In this document: piece by piece, positions 37,083 through 45,181 of the stretch | Numbering within the stretch: position 1 is the stretch's first letter | How the letters are laid out: each line of letters starts with the position of its first letter | Source: Pacificispira sp002696645 | GTDB taxonomy: Bacteria > Pseudomonadota > Alphaproteobacteria > UBA8366 > Aestuariispiraceae | NCBI RefSeq assembly: GCF_048892425.1 | Contig: NZ_JBLZHU010000003.1 | Span: 124,001-188,000, forward strand | Length of the DNA: 64,000 bases | Direction of reading: 5' to 3' | Program-made: the position numbers and the translations under genes | The notes under the pieces: generated by a model | What the model was told of the DNA's origin: nothing | Databases searched by the model: none | Seen by the model: the letters and a program-made list of their open reading frames with translations, nothing else

Positions 37083-37301
37083 TCAGGCAATAATATCGGG
37101 TAATAGAAAGCCGTTCAGCCGGGCCATTTGATCCTTGATCGCCAGCTTGCGCTTTTTCATTCGAATCAACTGCAACTGATCAAAAGGGGCGGATTCGGAG
37201 ACCCGGGCGATCATTTGATCCAGATCGCGATGCTCTTCTTCCAGGGCCGCGATCCGTGCGCGGATTTCAGATTCTTCAACTTCGTCCATAACAGCCTTCA
37301 A
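37083..37301 (-). CDS. YdcH/DUF465 family small protein
   Basis: A 72-residue helical protein of the DUF465 family. ARIAALEEEHRDLDQMIARV and LIRMKKRKLAIKDQMARL form the characteristic helix pair. Its function is unknown. It converges on gshA with a 9-base gap. Just upstream of its start a hairpin CCCGCC (37313-37318) / GGCGGG (37325-37330) lies in the leader. Confidence 0.88.
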   Translation of the reverse strand: MKAVMDEVEESEIRARIAALEEEHRDLDQMIARVSESAPFDQLQLIRMKKRKLAIKDQMARLNGFLLPDIIA

Positions 37302-37396
37302 GAAACAGGCAACCCGCCGGGTTAGGCGGGCCGCGTGGTATCACCTGTGAAATTATCATTCTATGCGGGCGGACTATAGCAGCCTCTGATGCAGGA

Positions 37397-38044
37397 ATGA
37401 AGCATGTCCTTGCATACATTGGACGGCACCGTCACTCTATGGCTATGTCACAGGATTCCTTGCCCGAGAACGACACGTTTCGCCAGTTTTGCCTTACCCT
37501 GTATGAAGCAGAGGGGGTGGAAGAGGCCTGTCTGGATTTGCAGGATCGCTTTGACCTGGATGTCACGCTGATCCTGATGTGCTGTTGGGTTGGTCAACAT
37601 GGCGTGCGATTGTCACCTGAGTCTCTGGCCCAGGCGGAACAGTCAATAAAACCTTGGCGAGAAACAGCAATCGACCCTATCCGCGCCCTGCGGCGCCGCC
37701 TTAAGGAAGCGGTTGGTCCGATTGATCCAGAGCGCGCGGCATCCGTGCGCGACCTGATCAAACAGGCCGAACTGGCAGCAGAATTTGTCCAGATGGATCA
37801 TTTGCTTCTATTGCTGGAACATCTGCCCGGGCGTGATGCCCGAATGGCGGAACGTGCCGGTATCGTTCGCGGGAATTTGTTGCGGTATACGGCGATCAAA
37901 GGCGTCGAAACAGACAGGCTTCCCCGCACGGCGCTGGAGGCGCTGGTGGCCCAGACCGTAAGGCCACTTTACCAGGATGAAGAAATTGACGACGGGATAG
38001 ACACAGAGACAATCGACACCGGACCAAAGGATTCAAAATCCTAG
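37397..38044 (+). CDS. TIGR02444 family protein
   Basis: A protein of up to 215 residues; ATG 37439 or 37445 may be the true start, since the conserved part begins at FRQFCLTLYEAEGVEEACLDLQ with core LDLQDRFDLDVTLILMCCW. This is the TIGR02444 (DUF2390) family of alpha-helical proteins, function unknown. It ends in an acidic tail. The stop overlaps the stop of the convergent mlaC by four bases. Confidence 0.82.
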   Translation: MKHVLAYIGRHRHSMAMSQDSLPENDTFRQFCLTLYEAEGVEEACLDLQDRFDLDVTLILMCCWVGQHGVRLSPESLAQAEQSIKPWRETAIDPIRALRRRLKEAVGPIDPERAASVRDLIKQAELAAEFVQMDHLLLLLEHLPGRDARMAERAGIVRGNLLRYTAIKGVETDRLPRTALEALVAQTVRPLYQDEEIDDGIDTETIDTGPKDSKS

Positions 38045-38682
38045 TCTTTTACGTTGGTGGCCAATTCTGCATTGCGTTCCCGCAATTCCCCCAGAAGCGA
38101 TTCCACCTTCCCACCGCCACGGCGAATTACAGAGACGAATTCTTCTTTCTGGGTGGTGACCATCGAAACCCGCTCAACGATAATATCGATGATCTTGTTC
38201 TGACCATCCACCTTGTGGACGATCCAACGGACCTCAACCGGCGGCTCACCATTTGTGCGTCGAATTGCCACCGTCACTTGCTGCATATCCCCGCGCAGAG
38301 ACTTGGTGTCGATCAGTTTAATGGCTTCACCGGAATAGCCTTTGAACATGATGGCGTATTTCCGGACGATATTCTCTTCCAACAGGGAAATGAATTCCTT
38401 CATCTCTTCATCTGTGGCGCGACGCACATAGGGCCCCAGAACGCGACTTGCGACTGTTGGAATATCCATGCCCTCTTGCAACAAATCGCGAAATAGGTCC
38501 GCGCGTTCGGCGTTGGAAATGTTTTCGTCAGTCAGCGCTGTCAGGGCCTTATCAGCGAGTTTCATAATAAACGCGCCGGCATCCTGATCGGCATGAGATG
38601 AGGGGGGAAGTCCAAGTCCCATCAAAACAAAGAGAACAACACCTGCAGATACACTAATGAAACTACGACGCTGCATTGTCAC
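38041..38682 (-). CDS. mlaC: MlaC, periplasmic phospholipid-binding protein
   Basis: A 213-residue precursor with a signal peptide (about residues 1-31) and the MlaC/Ttg2D domain, with RADLFRDLLQEGMDIPTVA near residue 60 (key part FRDLLQEGMD) and VRWIVHKVDGQNKIIDIIVERVSM-like strand region at 145-168. It carries phospholipids across the periplasm between MlaA and the inner-membrane MlaFED transporter. It lies 7 bases after mlaA. The mlaFED genes are not in this window. Confidence 0.93.
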   Translation of the reverse strand: MTMQRRSFISVSAGVVLFVLMGLGLPPSSHADQDAGAFIMKLADKALTALTDENISNAERADLFRDLLQEGMDIPTVASRVLGPYVRRATDEEMKEFISLLEENIVRKYAIMFKGYSGEAIKLIDTKSLRGDMQQVTVAIRRTNGEPPVEVRWIVHKVDGQNKIIDIIVERVSMVTTQKEEFVSVIRRGGGKVESLLGELRERNAELATNVKD

Positions 38683-38689
38683 TCCACGT

Positions 38690-39535
38690 TTAATTTAATG
38701 CGCTTGGAGAGGGGATTTCAGCCTGCGGCACACCTTCTTCCGCAGGAGAGATCTCTTCATACCCAATTGTCGGGATCGAGTCGTTATTATCCATCCCGTT
38801 CCTGATCATACTCTGACGCTGCTGGCGATACAGGCTGCGGACTGTTGCATAGAAATCCAGCGAATTTTCCTCTAACGCTTGCATCTCACGGTAATTCCGG
38901 GAGCGGCTATCAATCAGTTCAACACCAGCACGGATCACCGTGTTGTACTCGATCCACGTCCGGTCCGAATGATATCCCCACCACCGGAAAGGATCGAGCC
39001 CGGAATCCACAATAAATCCAGCCAGAGCCCGCGGCGAAGAAGGGCCCAAGAAGGGCAGCATTATGTAGGGGCCTTCATCCACACCCCAAACCGCCAGTGT
39101 CTGGCCAAAATCTTCCTCATGATACGGAATGCCAGCAGCGCCAGCGACGTCAAAAAGCCCGCCGCCCAAAAGTGTATTGGTCAGGAAGCGCCCCATCGTC
39201 TGGCCCGCACGCTCCGTCTCACCCTGCATCAAATCATTGGCAAGGATCACAGGCGTTTTCAGGTTCCGGATAAAGTTTCGCACGCTATCGCGGACAAGAT
39301 CAGGCAGCAGAAAGTCATAAGCCTTGGCAATCGGGCGAACAATGACCTTGTCCAGCGCCATATTGAACTCAAAAATCGCTTCGTTTAGGGGTTGAGCCGG
39401 ATCATTGGCTTCTTCATAAATTTCGCGCTCTACTGGGTCGGTCGGCGCGGTTGCGCAACCAGCAAGACCCATTGCGAGAATGAGACCCAGCCCCGCACGC
39501 CGCAAAACAGAAAGGAAATCAGAGCCAGTCGACAT
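38690..39535 (-). CDS. mlaA: MlaA (VacJ) outer-membrane lipoprotein
   Basis: A 281-residue lipoprotein with lipobox GLAGC (Cys at about residue 27) and the VacJ domain, showing NDPAQPLNEAIFEFN, RFLTNTLLGGGLFDVA and ALAGFIVDSGLDPFRWWG. MlaA extracts misplaced phospholipids from the outer leaflet and hands them to MlaC, encoded next. Residues after about 250 form a variable, Pro-rich tail. Confidence 0.95.
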   Translation of the reverse strand: MSTGSDFLSVLRRAGLGLILAMGLAGCATAPTDPVEREIYEEANDPAQPLNEAIFEFNMALDKVIVRPIAKAYDFLLPDLVRDSVRNFIRNLKTPVILANDLMQGETERAGQTMGRFLTNTLLGGGLFDVAGAAGIPYHEEDFGQTLAVWGVDEGPYIMLPFLGPSSPRALAGFIVDSGLDPFRWWGYHSDRTWIEYNTVIRAGVELIDSRSRNYREMQALEENSLDFYATVRSLYRQQRQSMIRNGMDNNDSIPTIGYEEISPAEEGVPQAEIPSPSALN

Positions 39536-39986
39536 TCTATTAAAAATCCCTCAACCCAAATGCCGACTTTATACCCCAAAAGCCAGCTTAGACGTATGCC
39601 ACTTCTCTAATATAAGATATTGGCATTACGCAACAAATCATATCCATGCCGTTCTACAAAGATATGAAAACCCATCCTGAATATGTCGTTCTAATCTGGC
39701 AGACCAATCTATGATCACGTCCACCTTGCCCTTGCCGACACACCCGAAAACTCAACACTCAGTACAGACCTGAAATCCCTCAAATAACTGTACATTCAGG
39801 GTCTAGCACACAGGCCCGGAAGGCACCACAGAGCAAACCACACCACCTATATTTCCCTGAGTCACTGTTGCATTTATGCCAACCCAAACAGGGCATGGCA
39901 GGTCCTTTTGGCTTGCCCTTCCATCCGCTTCTCCAGCACACTGGGTTCGCGCCAGAAAATCAAACAACCGGCAGGATTTACGACGA
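39536..39986. other. Intergenic region between mlaA and the thioesterase gene
   Basis: A 451-base divergent gap, rather AT-rich in its first half. No frame longer than about 40 codons has coding character before the thioesterase start. It contains a loose inverted pair, GACCTGAA and TTCAGGGTC, around 39767-39803. It presumably holds promoters for both flanking genes. Confidence 0.45.
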
Positions 39987-40436
39987 ATGGCTCATTCTAC
40001 ACACCCTGTTTTCGATGACTCCCTGATCAGCAGCGCAACACCTTCTGTGATCGCGGAATGGACGGATTATAACGATCATTTCAACGTCGCATATTATGTT
40101 CAGGCCTTCGATCTGGCAGCACAAGCATTTCGCCATGATCAGGGTATTAACCTGCCCTTCGAAATCAAAACCAATCGGGTGTCTTATCTGCGCGAGGTTC
40201 CAGGCGGGCGAAAGCTGACGCTGACCACTCAACTCATCGGTTTCACTGACAAAGGATTGCATACGGTCCAGGCACTCTATGCTGAACCGGAGCGATATCT
40301 GGCGGCCGTTGAGGAGCGCTTGGAAATGCCCATTTCAGGCACGGCTGAAGACATTGCCCAAATCACATCTGCTTTAAAACCTATCCTAGACGCGCATGTG
40401 AAGATTGCGCTTCCTGAAGCCTGGAACACATTCTAA
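39987..40436 (+). CDS. Hot-dog fold thioesterase (4HBT-like)
   Basis: A 149-residue acyl-CoA thioesterase-type protein from ATG 39987. The motif EWTDYNDHFNVAYYVQAFD matches the catalytic-helix region of 4-hydroxybenzoyl-CoA-thioesterase-like hot-dog folds, and is nearest to the thioesterase domains that occur fused to or beside carnitine dehydrogenase. No carnitine gene is present here, so the substrate is open. The frame is open upstream to 39876, but that part is not family-like. Confidence 0.82.
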   Translation: MAHSTHPVFDDSLISSATPSVIAEWTDYNDHFNVAYYVQAFDLAAQAFRHDQGINLPFEIKTNRVSYLREVPGGRKLTLTTQLIGFTDKGLHTVQALYAEPERYLAAVEERLEMPISGTAEDIAQITSALKPILDAHVKIALPEAWNTF

Positions 40437-40753
40437 ATTGATATAAATGATGATAGGCTCCACTCAGAAGAGTTGATTATCATTTGCCAAAATGGTTGAG
40501 GGTCGGGGACAATTTGATAGCATAATACTATAAATGCATATGTCTTCCGCGAGATAACCAGAACGGGCACGGCACATCCTGCAGGGCCAGTTTACAAAAG
40601 TCACTGAGATGGAACCAATATGCATGGATGAATGGTTGGTATTCTAGTATGTCAGAGTAATAATCAGGACCTGCGTGTTCAGGCGGCGGATGGGGTCTGC
40701 CCTGACCAGCGAAAGGTTGTTCATAAAGTCTGTTCTGGGGAGGATGAGTTTCG
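40437..40753. other. Intergenic region upstream of the GGDEF gene
   Basis: 317 bases without a convincing gene. A minus-strand frame at 40528-40866 overlaps the GGDEF gene and has no domain. No GEMM-type c-di-GMP riboswitch consensus was seen. Confidence 0.45.
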
Positions 40754-41803
40754 GTGCAGTATTCTGAAGGGATTGAGTTGGCGCAGGAATATGCAGAGCG
40801 TGCGCTGGAAATCATGAAGTCCAATAATATTCCCGCCACGCCACGCAATTTCGCGATCTGGTACACCTATGTTAATGAAAAATACCCCGATCTGAAAAAG
40901 ACACTGGATGTCCTGATCAGCAATAAGCAGATTTTCACGTCGCAAAAAAATGATGAAGTCTACGACAAATTCTTCACAAACTCAGATGAAGGTGTCGCGC
41001 TTCAGGAAACGTCACAAAAAATAGAAAACCAGGTCGGGCGTGTTCTGGAGATGATGGGGGATGCCTCTGGCGGCGTAGCGGATTTCGGCAAGACCCTGAC
41101 CGAAAGTCTGGGTGCTTTGACAGATTCGAAGGGCCTGGCAGGGATTCGCGAAGCGGTACAATCGCTGGCGCTGGAAACCCAGAAAATGCAGAAATCAAAC
41201 TCTACGCTGCAATCGAAACTGAAAGAGTCATCTCAGGAAATTGCCAGCCTCAGGAAGAACCTGGAGGATGTTCAGCGCGAGGCGATGACGGACGCCCTGA
41301 CAGGAATTGCAAATCGCAAGATGTTCGACACGACCCTGCGCCAGCGTGCGATGGAGGCGATGGAAGATGGCGAGCCGTTGTGTCTCGCCCTGGCGGATAT
41401 CGACTTTTTCAAAAAATTCAACGACACATATGGACACCAGACCGGGGATCAGGTTTTGAAACTGGTTGCCAATATTCTGCAAGGCAATGTGAAGGGCAAG
41501 GATCTCGCAGCGCGATATGGCGGGGAAGAATTCGCGCTGATCCTGCCCACAACGAAACTGTATGATGCGAAAACCGTCTGCGATCACATCCGAAACGCGG
41601 TTTCCACCAAACGCATCCGAAACCGCACCACAGGTGAAGAAATGGGCAATATCACCTTATCCATTGGTGTCGCCCTGTATCACCCCGGAGAATCGCTGAC
41701 CGATTTTATCAGCCGGTCTGATGAGGGGCTGTATTTCGCAAAGGGTAATGGTCGCAATCAAACCGTTCTGGAAACCCAGTTGGAAGTCATTGACGCCGAT
41801 TAA
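40754..41803 (+). CDS. GGDEF-domain diguanylate cyclase
   Basis: A 349-residue soluble protein starting at a GTG. Residues 1-65 form a small helical domain (RNFAIWYTYVNEKYPDLKK) common in front of GGDEF domains in alphaproteobacteria. A coiled coil follows at about 130-180, and the GGDEF domain lies at about 185-340 with the active-site motif GGEEF in RYGGEEFALILP. The inhibitory I-site position five residues earlier reads KGKD rather than RxxD, so product feedback may be weakened. It makes c-di-GMP. It has no sensory membrane domain, so the input probably comes through the N-terminal part. Confidence 0.93.
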   Translation: MQYSEGIELAQEYAERALEIMKSNNIPATPRNFAIWYTYVNEKYPDLKKTLDVLISNKQIFTSQKNDEVYDKFFTNSDEGVALQETSQKIENQVGRVLEMMGDASGGVADFGKTLTESLGALTDSKGLAGIREAVQSLALETQKMQKSNSTLQSKLKESSQEIASLRKNLEDVQREAMTDALTGIANRKMFDTTLRQRAMEAMEDGEPLCLALADIDFFKKFNDTYGHQTGDQVLKLVANILQGNVKGKDLAARYGGEEFALILPTTKLYDAKTVCDHIRNAVSTKRIRNRTTGEEMGNITLSIGVALYHPGESLTDFISRSDEGLYFAKGNGRNQTVLETQLEVIDAD

Positions 41804-41954
41804 GATCCACCGAAGACGCTGCAATCGATTTTCCCGAACATCATTCAGCACCATGCCTTGCCGTGCCCAGCCGATTCTGGTCTTGTCTGAGGCCTAGTAT
41901 ATCAACGCAACAGGGTCGCATCCGGGGATGTGCGCCCAGGCGGGAGGGTCGGCC

Positions 41955-43721
41955 GTGGCGACGGTCGCGCCAAACAGCAAGATTGAACGGTTTCGACGGC
42001 TGATCAGGAACGATCAGATCCGATTGGGGGTGCTGGCGATTTTTATCGGTGCCTTGGGCGGCGGCACCGGGATCGCTTTCCGGGAGGCGATCGGCCTGGT
42101 GCAAACGCTATTCTTTGGATTTTCCAGCGACCGTTTCCATTCAAATGCAGCAGGGGTATCTCCCTGGATCATCCTTCTCGCCCCGGCGGTCGGCGGAATT
42201 CTGGTCGGTTTGATCGTCTATTACCTGATGCCGGATCGCCGTCCCCAAGGCGTCGCTGATGTCATGGAAGCCTCCGCTTTTCGCCGCAGTAAGATGAGCA
42301 AACGCAGCGGCTTTGGCGGCTTTGTCGTTTCCGCCATTACCATTGGATCGGGCGGGTCGGCGGGTCGCGAAGGGCCGGTTGTTCATTTCGCCGCCTTTCT
42401 GTCGACCCTGATTTCACAGATCCTGAAACTGGACCCGGAAACCCGTCGCCTGCTGTTAGGGTGCGGTGTGGCGTCTGGTGTGGCGGCCAGCTTTAACGCG
42501 CCGATTGCAGGCGTGTTCTTCTCTCTGGAGGTGGTCATTGGGTCCTATGCATTGCGCAGCTTCGCCCCTGTCGTCATCGCATCAGTTGGGGGCACCCTGG
42601 TCAGCCGCTCTTATTTTGGTGATTTTCCGGCCTTCACCATCCCGGTACACGAAATCGCCTCGTTCTGGGAATTCCCCGCCTTTGCGATTCTTGGCTGTAT
42701 CAGCGCTGGTGTTGCAGTCGCGCTGTGTGTTTCCATTGACATCGTCCGGCATACGCATAACCGATTGAACATCCATCCCATTCTGCGCCCAGCGCTGGCA
42801 GGCCTGGCCGTTGGTGGGATAGGCCTGTTCCTGCCGCAGGTCATGGGCGTGGGATATGAGGCAACGGACGAAGCCTTAAATGAGATGCTGCCCCTGACCA
42901 TGCTGATCACCCTGCTTGTATTCAAGACGGCAGCAACGGCGATGACGCTTGGCTCCGGCTTTGGCGGGGGGATCTTTTCGCCATCGCTGTTTCTGGGCGC
43001 GATGTTAGGAGGGGCGTTCGGCTTCGTCGCGACAGGTATTTTCCCGTATCTCTCTTCCGGGCATGGGGCCTATACATTGGTCGGTATGGGCGCAGTAGCC
43101 GGTGCCACATTGGGTGCCCCGATATCAACGATCTTCATCGTCTATGAACTTACCCGGGATTCCGCGCTGACAATTGCCGTGATGATCGCCACGGTCATCG
43201 CGACACAGATTTTTACAGCGACGTATAAGCGCTCTTTCTTTCACTGGCAGTTGGAAGCACGCGGAATCAATCTGATGGGCAGCCGGGAATCCCGAATTAT
43301 CCGACAAACCAATGTCCGGGAAGTGATGGAACAGGACTATGTTACGGTCCAACCTTCCTCTCTGCTGCCGGAAATCCGCCAGAAACTGACCGCCACCCGC
43401 TACAGCGAGGTCTTTGTCGTTGATGAGGAAGGCTGTCTGGTCGGGACCATCATCTTAGGGGATTTGGGGGCGGATGCCTTTGAACATCTCCATGACTCGG
43501 ACTTGCGCGCCATTGATGTCTGTCGCCGGACACCGCCCCTGGCCACCGTCGATACGGACCTGGAAGACGCGATGAATTTACTGGAAGAGTGTAACGAGGA
43601 ACATATCGCCGTGGTCAATAATCTGGATGACAAGCGTTTGATGGGGGTTTTGCACGAACATGACGTGATGGCGCGCTATCACCAATGCATCCTGGATACC
43701 CGGCGGGAGGAAGCGATATGA
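41955..43721 (+). CDS. ClC-family chloride/proton antiporter with C-terminal CBS domains
   Basis: About 588 residues from GTG 41955, which has GGAGGG 6 bases upstream; ATG 41928 lies in the same frame but has a weaker ribosome site. The selectivity-filter segments are GSGGSAGREGP, with the gating glutamate that marks antiporters, and GGGIFSPSLFLGA. Ten or more helices span about residues 25-430. Two CBS repeats (about 450-505 and 520-580) form the cytoplasmic tail and may bind nucleotides. The stop overlaps the next gene's ATG. Confidence 0.93.
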   Translation: MATVAPNSKIERFRRLIRNDQIRLGVLAIFIGALGGGTGIAFREAIGLVQTLFFGFSSDRFHSNAAGVSPWIILLAPAVGGILVGLIVYYLMPDRRPQGVADVMEASAFRRSKMSKRSGFGGFVVSAITIGSGGSAGREGPVVHFAAFLSTLISQILKLDPETRRLLLGCGVASGVAASFNAPIAGVFFSLEVVIGSYALRSFAPVVIASVGGTLVSRSYFGDFPAFTIPVHEIASFWEFPAFAILGCISAGVAVALCVSIDIVRHTHNRLNIHPILRPALAGLAVGGIGLFLPQVMGVGYEATDEALNEMLPLTMLITLLVFKTAATAMTLGSGFGGGIFSPSLFLGAMLGGAFGFVATGIFPYLSSGHGAYTLVGMGAVAGATLGAPISTIFIVYELTRDSALTIAVMIATVIATQIFTATYKRSFFHWQLEARGINLMGSRESRIIRQTNVREVMEQDYVTVQPSSLLPEIRQKLTATRYSEVFVVDEEGCLVGTIILGDLGADAFEHLHDSDLRAIDVCRRTPPLATVDTDLEDAMNLLEECNEEHIAVVNNLDDKRLMGVLHEHDVMARYHQCILDTRREEAI

Positions 43722-44701
43722 GCGGCCCGACGCCCCCCACCATCCCGGCCCCCAATCTGCCGCAGCCCTTGCGTCCAACAACATCTGATCTGCCAACCAA
43801 AGGCATTGCCTTTTCGATTATGGGGTCATTTCTGCTGACCCTGAATGATACGATTGCGAAATTCCTGACCGCAGACTGGCCGGTCGGAGAGATCATGGCG
43901 CTGCGTGGTACTGTCATTCTGTTCGTGATCATTGGCCTGTTACAACTGAAGGGCCGTATGAGTGCGTTGCGCATTCAGAACAAGACGGCGATGGGCGTTC
44001 GGGCGCTGGCGATCACGGCGGCGACCTTCACCTTTCTGACCGCGCTCAGCCTGATGCCGATGGCGGACGCACTTGCAATCGTCTTCATCTCGCCTGTCTT
44101 CTCAACCCTGCTGGCAATTGTTATTCTTCAGGAAACCGTCGGGTGGCGACGTTGGATTGCCATGGCCGTTGGATTTGTCGGTGTCTTTATTGCGCTTAAT
44201 CCCGGTGGACTGTTATCGGACGCGCCTGCAGCCTATGGCTGGCAGGTGGCGATGCTGCCCCTGGTCACGGCTTTACTGACCGCGATACGCGATGTCTCGT
44301 CGCGCCGACTGGTCTCAGGCGATGATTCGCTGGCCATTATGTTCTATACAGTGCTGGCGGTTGTGATATCAGGCTATACCACTGTGACAGCCGGTTCGTG
44401 GCAGATGCCGGGCCTGTTTGATATCGCCCTGATCCTGGGCGCTGCTGCCTTTATGTTCGGGGCGTATTTCTTTCAGATTGAAAGTTTCCGCTTCGCGCCT
44501 GTCAATCTGGTCGCCCCGTTCCGTTATATCAGCCTGATCTTCGCGGCTGGAATGGGGTATGCGATCTGGAACGATATCCCGACTTGGAATATGGCCTTGG
44601 GCAGTATCATTATTGTCGCCAGCGGCCTGGTGATCTGGTGGCGGGAACGGCAGGGCGCAGCCAATCCAACTGAAGCGGAGAAAATGGAACCCCGCCCATG
44701 A
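43718..44701 (+). CDS. EamA/DMT-family transporter
   Basis: A 327-residue protein with ten hydrophobic helices arranged as two EamA repeats. The GSFLLTLNDTIAKFL region starts repeat 1 and FMFGAYFFQIESFRFAPVNL lies in repeat 2 (key part FRFAPVNLVAPF). The substrate of this drug/metabolite-type exporter is unknown. ATG 43718 overlaps the stop of the ClC gene (ATGA) and has GGGAGG upstream. It ends overlapping the VOC gene, so all three form one operon. Confidence 0.9.
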   Translation: MSGPTPPTIPAPNLPQPLRPTTSDLPTKGIAFSIMGSFLLTLNDTIAKFLTADWPVGEIMALRGTVILFVIIGLLQLKGRMSALRIQNKTAMGVRALAITAATFTFLTALSLMPMADALAIVFISPVFSTLLAIVILQETVGWRRWIAMAVGFVGVFIALNPGGLLSDAPAAYGWQVAMLPLVTALLTAIRDVSSRRLVSGDDSLAIMFYTVLAVVISGYTTVTAGSWQMPGLFDIALILGAAAFMFGAYFFQIESFRFAPVNLVAPFRYISLIFAAGMGYAIWNDIPTWNMALGSIIIVASGLVIWWRERQGAANPTEAEKMEPRP

Positions 44702-45111
44702 AACCCAGAATCAGCATGATCACGCTGGGCGTGGATGATCTGGAAAAATCAATCGCCTTTTATGAAAAAGGCTTGGGACTGCCGCGCATGGAATCCCCAC
44801 CCTCCGTCGCCTTTTTCACCTTGAATGGAACCTGGCTAGGCTTATTTGGCCGCGACTCTCTGGCGGAAGACGCCAATGTGCCGTGCGAGAAAGCCAATTT
44901 TAACAGCTTCGCCCTGGCCCATAATCTGGGTTCCGAGGCAGAAGTCGATGCCCTGTTCGCAGAGGCCCTTGCGGCCGGGGCGACGGCTGTAAAACCCCCT
45001 CAGAAAGTTTTCTGGGGCGGCTATTCCGGGTATTTCAAGGACTTGGACGGCCATTTGTGGGAGATCGCCTATAATCCCTTCATGTGGGTTGGCCCCGAAG
45101 ACACAGAATGA
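44698..45111 (+). CDS. VOC-family (glyoxalase/bleomycin-resistance fold) protein
   Basis: A 137-residue protein with two beta-alpha-beta-beta-beta modules. ITLGVDDLEKSIAFYEKGLG opens module 1 and YSGYFKDLDGHLWEIAYN ends module 2, with a plausible metal Glu in LWEIAYN. The reaction is unknown. The ATG overlaps the stop of the EamA gene by 4 bases. Confidence 0.9.
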   Translation: MKPRISMITLGVDDLEKSIAFYEKGLGLPRMESPPSVAFFTLNGTWLGLFGRDSLAEDANVPCEKANFNSFALAHNLGSEAEVDALFAEALAAGATAVKPPQKVFWGGYSGYFKDLDGHLWEIAYNPFMWVGPEDTE

Positions 45112-45181
45112 TCCCATATTTTCTGTCCCTCCACCAACGGGTGGGGTTTTCCGCGCGCGCCCGAAGGCTATACTAGACCCT

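Noticed and set aside
40528..40866. A 112-codon minus-strand frame before the GGDEF gene
   Set aside because: It overlaps the start of the GGDEF gene and shows no family resemblance.
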